Source: Derxia gummosa DSM 723 (GTDB lineage: Bacteria; Pseudomonadota; Gammaproteobacteria; Burkholderiales; Burkholderiaceae_E). From it: DNA of 64,000 nt. The position numbers and the translations under genes were made by a program. The notes under the pieces are model-generated. The model did not search any database and was not told the DNA's origin. It saw only the letters and a program-made list of their open reading frames with translations. The stretch spans positions 1 to 64,000 of the forward strand of contig NZ_AXWS01000018.1 in assembly GCF_000482785.1 (NCBI RefSeq), in the 5' to 3' direction. Each line of letters opens with the position of its first letter. The first letter of the stretch is position 1. Below are positions 1 to 8,499 of the stretch, in pieces.

Positions 1-14
1 CCCCCGCCCCGGAC

Positions 15-1163
15 TCAACAGCCGCAGACGTGGGTGAGCACCACGCCCCCCCACCGCTCCGAATCCTCCCCGACCCCCGGATTGCGCGACACGTAATCCG
101 CGCTGCGCCGCGTCGCCACATAGCTCAGCGACCAGTCGCGCGCGAAGGCCCAGTGCAGCCCCGCGCTCAGCGTCGTCACATCGCGCCGGAAATCCACATC
201 CGGCCGCTCCCCGTAGGTCGCGCCGGTGATGAAGCTGTTCGTCGCGTAGCGCTGCGCGCCCCAGTGCGCGAAGGCCGTCAGCCCGTGCCAACCGTCGTCG
301 CCGAGCGCGCGCAGCGCCGCCGCGTCGAACACCACGCGGTCATGCACGTTGGGCGACAGCGCCGGCAGCCGGGGCGCCCGCGCGCCCAGCACCAGCCCCA
401 CGCCCGCCTGCGCGTAGTTGCGCAGCGTGCCCGCGACGAGGCCGCCGTCGATGTCGATGCCGACCGGCCCCGCCTCCAGCGCGCGCCATGACGCCAGCGC
501 CTCCACCTGCACCGCCGTGCGCGCGCGCAGCTGATGACCCCAGCCGGCGGGCGTGTCCGAGTTGGTGAGCTTGTGCACGACGGTCTGCGCCTGCCGCCCG
601 AGCGCCGCCGGGCCGAGCACGCCCAGCTTCAGTTCGACCGAGCGCCACAGCCCGTCGCTCAGCCGGTGCGCCGACAGCGCGCCATAGAGGAAGGCCGCCC
701 AGGGGCGCTCGTCGGGCTGGGGCGCGGCGAGGGTGGCGTCGCGCGGCGTGTAGGCGAGCTGGCCGGCGCTCGCGTTGAGCGTGGCCGGCCCGCCGAGCAG
801 GCTGCCGGCCGCGAGCCGCAGCGGTTCGAGCCAGGACGGCGTGTCGTCGCGCGCGAAGCCGTGGTCGAAGCGCCAGCCGCCGGTGTAGCCGCCGTCGTTG
901 CGCGCCGGGAGGATGAAGCGGTCGTTGTCGACCTGGAAGCGCCAGCCCGACACGCCGTCCACCGCATCGCCGGCAGCCATGGCAGCGCCCGCATCGGGCA
1001 TCGCGCCGGGCTCGGCGGCAATCGCGAGCACGCCCGGCACTGCGCCTGACATGGCGCCTGTCGTGCCGCCGTCGGACCCGGCCAGCGCCGATGGCGCAAC
1101 GGCCAGCCCCGCACTCGCGGCAAGGCTGGCGACGAAGATGGAACGCAGGACTCGGACGGACAT
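15..1163 (-). CDS. LpxR-like lipid A deacylase family outer-membrane protein (DUF2219)
   Basis: Predicted 382-residue outer-membrane beta-barrel of the LpxR/DUF2219 family, whose characterised member removes the 3'-acyloxyacyl chain of lipid A in a Ca2+-dependent reaction. A signal peptide ends near residue 28 (ASAGLAVAPSALA). A low-complexity Ala/Gly linker (about 30-70) precedes the barrel. Family landmarks are an Asn-Asp pair (N80-D81 in VDNDRF), the GGYTGGWRF turn (91-99), GQLAYTP (134-140) and a His in the QTVVHKL stretch (H197) matching the family's catalytic His. The C-terminus is VLTHVCGC rather than a typical barrel-terminal aromatic residue. It lies downstream of ruvA on the same strand where ruvB is usually found. 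Family assignment is fairly firm; enzymatic activity is inferred from the motifs. Confidence 0.75.
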   Translation of the reverse strand: MSVRVLRSIFVASLAASAGLAVAPSALAGSDGGTTGAMSGAVPGVLAIAAEPGAMPDAGAAMAAGDAVDGVSGWRFQVDNDRFILPARNDGGYTGGWRFDHGFARDDTPSWLEPLRLAAGSLLGGPATLNASAGQLAYTPRDATLAAPQPDERPWAAFLYGALSAHRLSDGLWRSVELKLGVLGPAALGRQAQTVVHKLTNSDTPAGWGHQLRARTAVQVEALASWRALEAGPVGIDIDGGLVAGTLRNYAQAGVGLVLGARAPRLPALSPNVHDRVVFDAAALRALGDDGWHGLTAFAHWGAQRYATNSFITGATYGERPDVDFRRDVTTLSAGLHWAFARDWSLSYVATRRSADYVSRNPGVGEDSERWGGVVLTHVCGC

Positions 1164-1329
1164 GCGGAACTCCTCGTGCGACGGATGCCGGACGCGCCGG
1201 CGCGATCAGTTGGGATGAAGCGGTACTGCATGCCGGCGCGTAGCCGGCGGTAATGCGATGCGCGCTGCCGCGCCGGCTGACCGCGCGCCGCGCTGGCCGC
1301 GCGCCGCCAGCCGATCCGGCCCCGGCGGC

Positions 1330-1938
1330 TCAGCCGCGCGCCAGCAATCGCAGCGCGGCGCGGATGCCGTCCTCCACCGACGAACCGGGCGGCAGTTTCT
1401 TGATGACGGCAGCCGCCTCCCGATCCGAATAGCCCAGCGCGACCAGCGCGTTGAGCACGTCGTTCTGCTGCGCGTCGGTCTCGGTCGCGGGCGCCAGATC
1501 GCCGCTGCCGACGATGCCCGGCATGCCGCCCACGGGCGCGCCGATCTTGCCCTTCAGCTCCAGCAGCAGGCGCTCGGCGGTCTTCTTGCCGATGCCCGGA
1601 ATGCGCACCAGCCGCGCCTGCTCCTGCATCGCGACAGCGCTTGCAAGCTCCTCCACCGACAGCCCCGACAGCACCGCGAGCGCGATGCGCGCCCCGACGC
1701 CGGAAATCTTGAGCAGCTGGCGGAAGGCCGCGCGCTCGGCCTCGGTGGCGAAGCCGTAGAGCAGTTGCGCATCCTCGCGCACGACGAAATGCGTGCGCAG
1801 CGACACCGGCTCGCCGAGCGGCGGCAGCGCGTAGAGCGTGCTCATCGGCACGTCCACTTCATAGCCGACGCCGTGGACGTCGATGAGCACGGTGGGGGGA
1901 GTCTTTTCGAGCAGGCGGCCGGTGAGCTTGCCGATCAT
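1330..1938 (-). CDS. ruvA: Holliday junction DNA helicase subunit RuvA
   Basis: RuvA, 202 residues, binds Holliday junctions as a tetramer and loads the RuvB motor for branch migration. The N-terminal OB domain begins [12 protein letters not shown]. Two helix-hairpin-helix segments follow ([18 protein letters not shown] near 77-94 and [20 protein letters not shown] near 110-129). A flexible acidic linker leads to the C-terminal RuvB-binding domain ([23 protein letters not shown]). Length and all domains match the family. It lies 164 bp downstream of ruvC on the same strand. ruvB, usually next in line, does not follow in this window. Confidence 0.97.
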   Translation of the reverse strand: MIGKLTGRLLEKTPPTVLIDVHGVGYEVDVPMSTLYALPPLGEPVSLRTHFVVREDAQLLYGFATEAERAAFRQLLKISGVGARIALAVLSGLSVEELASAVAMQEQARLVRIPGIGKKTAERLLLELKGKIGAPVGGMPGIVGSGDLAPATETDAQQNDVLNALVALGYSDREAAAVIKKLPPGSSVEDGIRAALRLLARG

Positions 1939-2102
1939 TTGAATGCCGTCGTTGTGATGGTTGGAGCGGCAAGCCTAGCCGACGGGTCGGCGGAAGGAAT
2001 CCGGAAACACCGCTGCCTCGGCAGGGAATCTGCCCGGCAAGCGGCCGGTGCGCGGCACCTGCGTGGGAGCCTGCACGATCGCCGTGCAGCCGTGCCGGCC
2101 CG

Positions 2103-2672
2103 TCAGCCCACGACCCGCCCGCGCCGGAACTTCACCCGCCCCGACTGCGCCGTCATGCCCACCGCCTGCGCCGCCGCGCCCATGCCGTGGCCCGCATGCG
2201 CATGCGTGATCGCGCAGGCGAGGGCGTCGGCGGCGTCGGCCTGGGGCGTGCCACTGAGCGTGAGCAGGCGCACGACCATGTCCTGCACCTGCTGCTTGCG
2301 CGCGTGGCCGGTGCCGACGGTGGCCTTCTTCACCTGGAGCGCGGTGTACTCGTGCACCGGCAGGCCAGCGAGCACCAGCGCCGCGAGCGCCGCGCCGCGC
2401 GCCTGGCCGAGCAGCAGCGTCGATTGCGGATTGACGTTGACGAACACGATCTCGACGGCGGCGCAGTCGGGCCGGGTGTCGCCGGCGATCTCCTGGATGC
2501 CGCGTACGAGGGTGCCGAGGCGCTCGGCGAGCGGCTGCTTGACGTCGGTGCGGATGACGCCGGAGGCGACGTAGCTCAGGCGGGCGCCGTGGCGGTCGAT
2601 CACGCCGAAGCCGGTGCGTTGCAGGCCGGGGTCGATGCCGAGGATTCGTTGGGGGGCTGCTGCGGTGGTCAT
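2103..2672 (-). CDS. ruvC: Crossover junction endodeoxyribonuclease RuvC
   Basis: RuvC, 189 residues, is the resolvase that cuts Holliday junctions held by RuvAB. The four acidic catalytic residues of the RNase H-like fold are visible: D14 ([10 protein letters not shown]), E74 (AAVEIVFVN), and D146 and D149 (QADAADALA). The C-terminal ~30 residues ([20 protein letters not shown]) extend slightly beyond the minimal domain. In related Burkholderiales ruvC follows purH directly; here about 4.2 kb (a GntR/BMP/deaminase module plus two repeat elements) separates them. The start codon follows directly on a repeat element at 2682-2914, so its promoter probably lies in or across that repeat. Confidence 0.97.
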   Translation of the reverse strand: MTTAAAPQRILGIDPGLQRTGFGVIDRHGARLSYVASGVIRTDVKQPLAERLGTLVRGIQEIAGDTRPDCAAVEIVFVNVNPQSTLLLGQARGAALAALVLAGLPVHEYTALQVKKATVGTGHARKQQVQDMVVRLLTLSGTPQADAADALACAITHAHAGHGMGAAAQAVGMTAQSGRVKFRRGRVVG

Positions 2673-3092
2673 CGAAGGGCGGTGACGGCGGCGCGGGGCG
2701 GGGGATGGCGGGCGGCGGCTGGCTGGTGCGCCCGCCGCTGGACGCGGCGGGTTCCCTCACTGCCTTCGGTAGCTCGCGGGTCGGCGGGCCAACTCGCACC
2801 GCTGCGCGGTACTCAGACAAGCCCGCCTAAACGCCTGCGGCGTTTCCCCGCGCCTACCTCGTTCGCTCGGCGCGCCAGACAGCCGCCGCCCGCCATCCCC
2901 CGCCCCGCGCCGCCTTGGGCTGGGGTCGGTGGGGCCGCGTTGCGGCCCTGGGGAAGCTAGCACGGGCGGTGCGGCATGGCGGGCGCGGGCTTGGCCGAGC
3001 CTGACCCTGGGGTTGGCGGCTTCTGCCGGCGCCTGACCCCCACAGTTGGCGGGCTCGGCCGACGCGCGACCCCACGGTTATCCTCGCGCGCC
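2673..3092. other. Intergenic stretch with repeat element, no gene
   Basis: The 420 bp between the divergent starts of ruvC and the GntR gene hold no convincing gene. Most of it is the repeat element described at 2682-2914. To its right is a GC-rich dyad around 2931-2953 (GGGGCCGC then GCGGCCC) that also flanks the second copy of the element near 6448-6472. Reading frames through the stretch have no domain and owe their length to high GC. Confidence 0.7.
2682..2914. repeat. Dispersed repeat element, copy A: 160-bp core with perfect 34-bp inverted arms
   Basis: The arm at 2687-2720 is the exact reverse complement of 2881-2914 (34 of 34 bases). The core at 2721-2880 aligns with the reverse complement of 6614-6777 through ordered blocks: CCGCCGCTGGACGCGGCGG, TTCGGTAGC, CCAACTCG, CGCTGCGCG, CTACCTC and CGCTCGGCG. 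The same 34-base arm, with five more bases (GTGAC) on its left, recurs at 6406-6444. No transposase is encoded, so it could be a non-autonomous mobile element or a structured intergenic repeat. Confidence 0.85.
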
Positions 3093-3854
3093 ATGAATGC
3101 CACCCGCACCGCCCCGTCCGCCACCAGCGCCCGACCCGTCGAAATCAGCCCCGCGCTCGAAGTGCTGCGGCCGCGCCGGGTGCTCGCGGTGCCGCCGGGC
3201 GGGACGATGGACGAGCCGGTGGTCGAGGCGATCTTCGAGGCCATCGTCAATCAGCGCCTCGCGCCGGGCACCAAGCTGCCCGAGGCCGAGCTGTGCGAGC
3301 TGTTCTCGGTGAGCCGCACGGTCGTGCGGCAGGCGCTGCGCCGGCTGGCCGAGGGGCATGTGGTGGACATCCGCCCCAATCGCGGCGCGAGCGTCGCGGC
3401 GCCGACGCCGGAGGAGACGCGCGAGATCTTCGAGGCGCGGCGCGGCGTCGAGGCGGCGATCCTGCCGCTCGCCGCGCGCGCCGCCGGCCGCGCCGACTAC
3501 GCCCGTCTGCGCGAGCGCCTGCGCGCCGAGCAGGACGCGCTCGCCGAGGGCAACCATGCGCGCTGGGTGAAGCTCGCGGGCGACTTCCATCTCGCGCTCG
3601 CCGACCTCGCGGGCAACCGCGTGCTGCGCGGATTTCTGGAACAGCTCATGTCGCGCTGCTCGCTCATCGTCGCGCTGTACGAGCGCGACGAGCCGGCCCA
3701 CGCCACCTGCCAGCACGACGAGCACGACCGTATCGTCCACCTCATGGAAATCGGCGACGTGGCCGGCGCGGTGGCGGAGATGGACGCCCATCTGCGCGAA
3801 CTCGAAGCCCAGGTGCGCGTGCCGGCCACCCTGCCCGCGAGCGACGGCGGATGA
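3093..3854 (+). CDS. GntR family transcriptional regulator, FCD (FadR) subfamily
   Basis: One-component repressor-type regulator of about 253 residues, probable local regulator of the plus-strand operon that follows. The winged-helix domain occupies about 40-110 (VVEAIFEAIVNQRLAPGTKLPEAEL, then LFSVSRTVVRQALRRL as recognition helix). The C-terminal all-helical FCD domain carries the usual metal-site Asp/His residues (GDFHLAL, CQHDEHDRIVHL, MDAHLREL). The start was set at the ATG at 3093 because upstream in-frame sequence is GC-rich repeat DNA. Two copies of ATGTATACAT, a perfect palindrome of the type FCD regulators bind, lie in the 174-bp gap to the next gene, suggesting ligand-controlled repression. 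The ligand is unknown; context suggests a nucleobase or nucleoside. Confidence 0.92.
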   Translation: MNATRTAPSATSARPVEISPALEVLRPRRVLAVPPGGTMDEPVVEAIFEAIVNQRLAPGTKLPEAELCELFSVSRTVVRQALRRLAEGHVVDIRPNRGASVAAPTPEETREIFEARRGVEAAILPLAARAAGRADYARLRERLRAEQDALAEGNHARWVKLAGDFHLALADLAGNRVLRGFLEQLMSRCSLIVALYERDEPAHATCQHDEHDRIVHLMEIGDVAGAVAEMDAHLRELEAQVRVPATLPASDGG

Positions 3855-3879
3855 TGCCCGGCGGTGCGGTGATGCACCA

Positions 3880-3889
3880 ATGTATACAT
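3880..3889. promoter_or_regulatory. Candidate GntR/FCD operator, copy 1
   Basis: ATGTATACAT is a perfect 10-bp palindrome 25 bp after the regulator's stop codon. The shared block extends right to TGTATACATAAATG (3881-3894). It is identical to copy 2, with 79 bp between starts. The tract between them is strikingly AT-rich for this genome, as expected of a promoter. Confidence 0.75.
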
Positions 3890-3958
3890 AAATGAAATTA
3901 ATAATTTTCCATTTAAAACAATGACTTGAGTTTTATTGACCGTTGGCATGGCGAGTGC

Positions 3959-3973
3959 ATGTATACATAAATG
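3959..3973. promoter_or_regulatory. Candidate GntR/FCD operator, copy 2, over a promoter
   Basis: The second copy of ATGTATACAT, again followed by AAATG. A TTGACC at 3936-3941 is a plausible -35 box; with an 18-base spacer the -10 position falls on TGTATA inside this palindrome, so bound regulator would block RNA polymerase. The promoter assignment is inferred; the duplicated palindrome is seen directly. Confidence 0.7.
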
Positions 3974-4028
3974 CAGCCACGGGCCCGGCTGCCTGAACCG
4001 TCTCATGCACCGAACCGAGGAATCCGCC

Positions 4029-5282
4029 ATGCCAGCCAGCCACCGTCCGTCCGCATCCCGCAAACCTTTCCGCTCCGGCCTGCCGGGCGCCGGTCGCGCG
4101 CATCAAGCCTTGAGCCGACTCGACGCTGTCCGCCAGACCCTGGGCCGCCTCGGCCACGCCGGGCGGGCGATCGCCGACGCTGCCGATCGCCTGTCGTGCT
4201 CGACGCTCGGTGTCGTGCTCGGCCATACGCTCGCGGTCGGCGCGCTGGTCGCGCTGCCGGCCGGCGCCGAGGCCGCCGACAAGCCGATCGACGCCTGCTT
4301 CGTCTATTCCGGCCCGGTGGGCGATGGCGGCTGGACCTACCAGCACGACCTTGGCCGTAAGTCGGTCGAGGCGGCCTTCGCGGGCCGTGTGCGCACGCGC
4401 TATGTCGAGAACGTGCCTGAAAGCGCCGACGCCGAGCGCGTGATCCGCCAGTTCGCGCAGGACGGCTGCGCCATCGTCTTCACCACGTCCTTCGGCTTCA
4501 TGGAGCCGACGATCAAGGTCGCGAAGCAGTTCCCGAACGTGGTGTTCGAGCACGCCACCGGCTACAAGACCGCGAAGAACGTCGGCATCTACCAGACCCG
4601 CTTCTACGAGGGCGCCTATCTGCTCGGCATCCTCGCCGGCAGCAAGACGAAGTCGAACACGCTCGGCTATCTCGGCTCGATTCCGATTCCCGAGGTGCTG
4701 CGCAATCTCGATGCCTTCACGCTCGGCGCGCGCAGCGTGAACCCGGCCGTCAAGGTGAAGGTCGTGTGGGTGAACAGCTGGTACAACCCCGGCCTCGAAC
4801 GCCAGGCCGCCGAGACGCTCGCGGCCCAGGGCGCCGACGTGCTCTACCAGAACACCGACTCGCCGGCCGCCGTGCAGGTGGCCGAGGCCAAGGGCCTCTA
4901 CGCCTTCGGCCAGGACAGCGACATGAGCCGCTACGGCAAGCGCGCCCACCTCAGCGCCAACACCGTGAACTGGGGCGTGTACTACCGCCACAAGATCCAG
5001 CAGCTGCTCGACGGCCAGTGGAAGCCGGAAGACACCAAGTGGGGCATGAAGGAAGGGATGATCGAACTCAGCCCGCTCAACGCCGAGGTGCCGCAAACGC
5101 TTGCAAAGACCTTCGACGAGAAGCGCAAGGCCATCATCGACGGCAAGCTCAGCGTGTTTGCCGGGCCGATCAGGGATCAGTCGGGCAAGGTGGTGGTGCC
5201 GGCCGGCGGCGTGCTGCCCGAGGCCGACCTGTGGTCGCTCAAGTGGCTGGTCGAGGGCATCGACACGCCGCTGCCGCAATGA
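4029..5282 (+). CDS. BMP family (PnrA/Med-like) substrate-binding protein
   Basis: Periplasmic binding protein of the basic membrane protein family, about 417 residues; characterised members bind nucleosides or purine-type ligands for ABC importers. The conserved N-terminal strand (IDACFVYSGPVGDGGWTYQHDLG), IVFTTSFGFM, FEHATGYK, YEGAYLLGILAG and GQDSDMSRY are family landmarks. The ATG at 4029 follows GAGG at the right distance. This gives an unusually long leader of about 80 residues ending LAVGALVALPAGAEA, so a downstream GTG near 4213 is a possible alternative start. No ABC permease or ATPase gene is nearby, so it must share a transporter encoded elsewhere. First gene of an operon with the flavin reductase (4-base overlap) and the deaminase. 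The motif CGCTTGCAA lies at 5098-5106. Confidence 0.9.
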   Translation: MPASHRPSASRKPFRSGLPGAGRAHQALSRLDAVRQTLGRLGHAGRAIADAADRLSCSTLGVVLGHTLAVGALVALPAGAEAADKPIDACFVYSGPVGDGGWTYQHDLGRKSVEAAFAGRVRTRYVENVPESADAERVIRQFAQDGCAIVFTTSFGFMEPTIKVAKQFPNVVFEHATGYKTAKNVGIYQTRFYEGAYLLGILAGSKTKSNTLGYLGSIPIPEVLRNLDAFTLGARSVNPAVKVKVVWVNSWYNPGLERQAAETLAAQGADVLYQNTDSPAAVQVAEAKGLYAFGQDSDMSRYGKRAHLSANTVNWGVYYRHKIQQLLDGQWKPEDTKWGMKEGMIELSPLNAEVPQTLAKTFDEKRKAIIDGKLSVFAGPIRDQSGKVVVPAGGVLPEADLWSLKWLVEGIDTPLPQ

Positions 5283-5932
5283 GGCCGGCCGTGGACATCG
5301 ACTTCACCACGCTCGGCATCTACGAGCGCTACAAGCTCATGGCGAGCCTGATCGTGCCGCGGCCGATCGCGCTCATCACCACGGTCGACGCGCAGGGCCG
5401 CATCAACGCGGCGCCGTTCAGCATGTTCAACATGCTCGGCGAGGACCCGCCGACGGTGATGGTGAGCATCAACCGCCAGCACGACGGCGGGCTCAAGCAC
5501 ACGGCGGCCAACATCCTCGCGAATGGGGAATTCGTCGTGCATCTTTGCGACGAGGCGATCGCCGAGCGCATGGACGGCTGCGGCCAGGCCTTCCCCGAGG
5601 GCGTGAACGAGCTGGAGCAGGTCGGGCTCACGGCGGTGCCGGCCACGCGCGTCGCGCCGCCCTGCATCGCCGAGGCGCCGGTCGCCTTCGAATGCGTGCT
5701 GCACGAGAAGCTGGAGACGCCGAGCCGGCTGGTGTTCTTCGGCCGCGTGCTGTCGCTGCGCGCGCGCGACGGGCTGGTGGACATGCAGCGCTGGCGCGTG
5801 TCGTTGCAGGACTACTTCCCGGTCGGGCGCTTCGGGGCGAGCTTCTACGTGACGACGCGCGACCGGTTCGCGATCGCGGGCAAGGGCGAGGCGCCGACGG
5901 CGGCGCGCTCGACGGGCATCGACGAGATCTGA
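5279..5932 (+). CDS. Flavin reductase family protein (FMN-binding split barrel)
   Basis: A 217-residue FMN-binding split-barrel protein of the flavin reductase-like family. Members reduce or bind flavin and often serve oxygenases. Visible signatures are the flavin-binding start LMASLIVPRPIALITTVDAQGRINAAPFSMFN (split as LMASLIVPRPIALITT and INAAPFSMFNMLG), then GEFVVHLCDE and a C-terminal YVTTRDRF. The ATG overlaps the BMP stop codon (ATGA), indicating translational coupling. No monooxygenase partner is encoded nearby, so its substrate is unknown; it may act with the binding protein and deaminase on a nitrogen heterocycle. Confidence 0.88.
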   Translation: MRPAVDIDFTTLGIYERYKLMASLIVPRPIALITTVDAQGRINAAPFSMFNMLGEDPPTVMVSINRQHDGGLKHTAANILANGEFVVHLCDEAIAERMDGCGQAFPEGVNELEQVGLTAVPATRVAPPCIAEAPVAFECVLHEKLETPSRLVFFGRVLSLRARDGLVDMQRWRVSLQDYFPVGRFGASFYVTTRDRFAIAGKGEAPTAARSTGIDEI

Positions 5933-5941
5933 GGGGGCGGG

Positions 5942-6409
5942 ATGAATGACGACATTTCCCCGGTGGACGCGCTGCATCTGCGCGAAGCCATCCGCGCCTC
6001 GCGCGCGGCGGTGGCGGCGGGCGCGATGCCCTTCGGCGCGGTGCTGCTCACGGCGGACGGCCGCGTGCTCACGGCGCGCAACGCGCCGGCCGTGCCGGGC
6101 GACCGCACCGGCCATGCCGAGACCAACGCCGTGCGCGACGCGCTCGCGGCCTGGGGCGCCGAGGCGCTGCGCGGCTCCACGATGTACGCAAGCGGCGAGC
6201 CCTGCCCGATGTGCGCGGCGGCGATGCTGTGGGCGGGCGTGAGGCGGGTGGTGTTCGCGGGCGGCAGCGGCGTGATGGCGGCGCATGGCATCGACACGCT
6301 GCGGCCGGGGTGCGCGGAGCTGATGGGGCAGCGGGCGGTTGCGGTCGTCGGGCCGGTGCTGGAGGCGGAGGCTGCGGCGGTGTATGGCGAGTGGGCGTCG
6401 CGGCCGTGA
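5942..6409 (+). CDS. Nucleoside/guanine deaminase-like zinc hydrolase (CMP/dCMP deaminase fold)
   Basis: A 155-residue cytidine-deaminase-fold enzyme. The zinc site is complete: HAE in GHAETNAVRD and PCPMC in GEPCPMCAAAML, with the catalytic Glu between the ligands. It resembles guanine deaminase/TadA-like nucleoside deaminases and probably removes an exocyclic amine from a purine or pyrimidine. It begins 9 bp after the flavin reductase gene behind a GGGGCGGG ribosome site and is the last gene of the GntR-controlled set. Its stop codon lies inside a copy of the 39-base arm of the neighbouring repeat (from 6406). True tRNA deaminase TadA is unlikely given the catabolic context. Confidence 0.88.
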   Translation: MNDDISPVDALHLREAIRASRAAVAAGAMPFGAVLLTADGRVLTARNAPAVPGDRTGHAETNAVRDALAAWGAEALRGSTMYASGEPCPMCAAAMLWAGVRRVVFAGGSGVMAAHGIDTLRPGCAELMGQRAVAVVGPVLEAEAAAVYGEWASRP

Positions 6410-6895
6410 CGGCGGCGCGGGGCGGGGGATGGCGGGCGGCGGCTGATGGGGCCGCTGTGCGGCCCTGGGGGCGAGCCGGGTTGATTGGCCCGAGGTGTCC
6501 GGCGGCGCTTCGACCGTGCGAACGGCTTCGCCGCATCAACCATGGGGCCGCGCAGCGGCCCCATCGGCCCTTGAACCGAAAAGGGCGAGGTGCGGGTGCG
6601 GGCGACGGGCGCCATCGGCGACGCCGAGCGCAGGAGGTAGACGGCGGTGAGCGGCGCAGCCGCTCAGGCGTTCCTGTTTGAGGCTTCGCGCAGCGAAGCC
6701 GAGTTGGAACGCCGGGCCGCCGGGCTACCGAACGGAGCGAAGGGCAGCCGCCGCGTCCAGCGGCGGCCGTCACCGCAGGCGCCCGTCGCCCGCACCCGCA
6801 CCTCGCCCAACCGCAGCTTCCAGAAAGCCGAAGGGGCCACGGCACCCAATCGCACCGCAGCCCCTTGCAAGCCTCACCGCCCTTTCAGGCTGCTA
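6406..6895. other. Intergenic stretch filled by repeat sequence, no gene
   Basis: The 486 bp between the convergent deaminase and purH genes hold no convincing gene. In order: a third copy of the 34-base arm (6411-6444), the GGGGCCGC/GCGGCCC dyad (about 6448-6472), a perfect GGGGCCGC-GCA-GCGGCCCC hairpin (about 6544-6562) and repeat copy B. Long reading frames here look like the same low-complexity frames seen in copy A. Confidence 0.7.
6583..6808. repeat. Dispersed repeat element, copy B: 164-bp core with perfect 31-bp inverted arms
   Basis: The arm at 6583-6613 is the exact reverse complement of 6778-6808. The core between them is homologous to copy A's core, in opposite orientation, at very roughly 70% identity by eye. 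The arm sequence is quite different from copy A's, yet each arm pair is perfect. This implies the arms are kept complementary within each copy, as in a structured or mobile element. Confidence 0.85.
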
Positions 6896-8485
6896 TCAAT
6901 GCCGGAAGTGCCGCGTCCCCGTCAGCACCATCGCAATCCCCCGCTCGTTCGCCGCATCGATCACCTCCTGATCGCGCATCGAGCCGCCCGGATGGATCAC
7001 GCAGGTCGCGCCCGCGTCGCACACCACGTCCAGCCCGTCGCGGAACGGGAAGAAGGCATCGCTCGCCACCGCCGAACCCTTCAGCGTCAGGCCCGCGTTC
7101 TCGGCCTTGATGCTCGCGATGCGCGCCGAGTCGATGCGGCTCATCTGGCCCGCGCCCACGCCCAGCGTCATGCCGCCGCCGCAGAACACGATCGCATTGC
7201 TCTTCACGAACTTGGCCACCTTCCACGCGAACATCAGGTCGGCCATCTGCGCCGGCGTCGGCTGCACCTTGGTCACGACCTTGAGTTCCTCGGCCGCCAC
7301 GTTCTTGGCGTCCGGCGACTGCACGAGGATGCCGCCGCCCACGCGCTTGAGGTCATAGGCGACGCTGGTGCCGAAGCCCGCCGGCAGCGCGATTTCGAGC
7401 ACGCGCACATTGGTCTTGGCCGCGAAGATCGCGCGCGCTTCCGGCGTGAAGGCCGGGGCGATCAGCACCTCGACGAACTGCTTGCTCACCGCTTCGGCGG
7501 CGGCGCCGTCGAGCGGCACGTTGAAGGCGATGATCCCGCCGAAGGCCGAGGTCGAGTCGGTCTTGAAGGCCTTGCTGTAGGCCTCCAGCGCGGTCGCGCC
7601 CACGGCCACGCCGCAGGGGTTGGCGTGCTTGATGATCACGCAGGCCGGTTCGTTGGCCGGGAAGGTCTTGACGCATTCCCAGGCCGCGTCGGCGTCGGCG
7701 ATGTTGTTGTACGAGAGTTCCTTGCCCTGGAGCTGCACGTAGTTGGCGAGCGCGCCGGCGGCCGGCGCGAGGTCGCGGTAGAAGGCGGCGGTCTGGTGCG
7801 GGTTCTCGCCGTAGCGCAGGGTCTGCACCTTCTCGAAGGCCTGGTTGAAGACCTGCGGGTATTGCTCGCGCGCGGGCACGACGCCGGCTTCGGGCGCCTC
7901 GGCTTCGATCGCGGTCAGGTAGTTGGTGATGGCCGAGTCGTACTGGGCCGTGTGCGCGAACACCTTCTTGGCGAGGCGGAAGCGGGTGGCGAAGCTGGTC
8001 TCGCCGGCCGCCTTGAGTTCGGCCACGACCACGGCGTAGTCGGCCGGATCGACCACCACCGCCACGTCGCGGTGGTTCTTGGCCGCCGAGCGCAGCATCG
8101 TCGGGCCGCCGATGTCGATGTTCTCGATCGCGTTCTCGAAGGTGCAGTCGGCCTTCGAGGTCGCCTCGACGAACGGGTAAAGGTTGACGACCAGCAGGTC
8201 GATGCGGCCGATGCCGTGCGCATCGAGCGCGGCCATGTGCTCGGGCAGGTCGCGGCGGGCGAGGATGCCGCCGTGGATCTTGGGGTGCAGCGTCTTCACG
8301 CGGCCGTCGAGCATCTCGGGAAAGCCGGTGTGGTCGGCAACCTCGACGACCGGAATGCCCAGGCCGGCAAGCAGCTTGGCGGTGCCGCCGGTGGACAGGA
8401 TCTCGACGCCGAGGGCGGCGAGCTCGCGGGCGAGTTCGGCGACGCCGGTCTTGTCGGAAACGGAAATGAGAGCGCGTTGGATCAT
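6896..8485 (-). CDS. purH: Bifunctional AICAR formyltransferase/IMP cyclohydrolase PurH
   Basis: PurH, 529 residues, performs the last two steps of de novo purine synthesis: formylation of AICAR and ring closure to IMP. The N-terminal MGS-like cyclohydrolase domain starts [14 protein letters not shown] and contains [11 protein letters not shown] and [15 protein letters not shown]. The C-terminal transformylase domain carries [30 protein letters not shown] and [10 protein letters not shown]. The start is the ATG at 8485, 14 bp after the fis stop; upstream in-frame sequence belongs to fis in another frame. It is the third gene of dusB-fis-purH on the minus strand. A gene for nucleobase handling (the deaminase module) lies just beyond its end. 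Confidence 0.97.
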   Translation of the reverse strand: MIQRALISVSDKTGVAELARELAALGVEILSTGGTAKLLAGLGIPVVEVADHTGFPEMLDGRVKTLHPKIHGGILARRDLPEHMAALDAHGIGRIDLLVVNLYPFVEATSKADCTFENAIENIDIGGPTMLRSAAKNHRDVAVVVDPADYAVVVAELKAAGETSFATRFRLAKKVFAHTAQYDSAITNYLTAIEAEAPEAGVVPAREQYPQVFNQAFEKVQTLRYGENPHQTAAFYRDLAPAAGALANYVQLQGKELSYNNIADADAAWECVKTFPANEPACVIIKHANPCGVAVGATALEAYSKAFKTDSTSAFGGIIAFNVPLDGAAAEAVSKQFVEVLIAPAFTPEARAIFAAKTNVRVLEIALPAGFGTSVAYDLKRVGGGILVQSPDAKNVAAEELKVVTKVQPTPAQMADLMFAWKVAKFVKSNAIVFCGGGMTLGVGAGQMSRIDSARIASIKAENAGLTLKGSAVASDAFFPFRDGLDVVCDAGATCVIHPGGSMRDQEVIDAANERGIAMVLTGTRHFRH

Positions 8486-8499
8486 GGTGGGGGTCCGGT

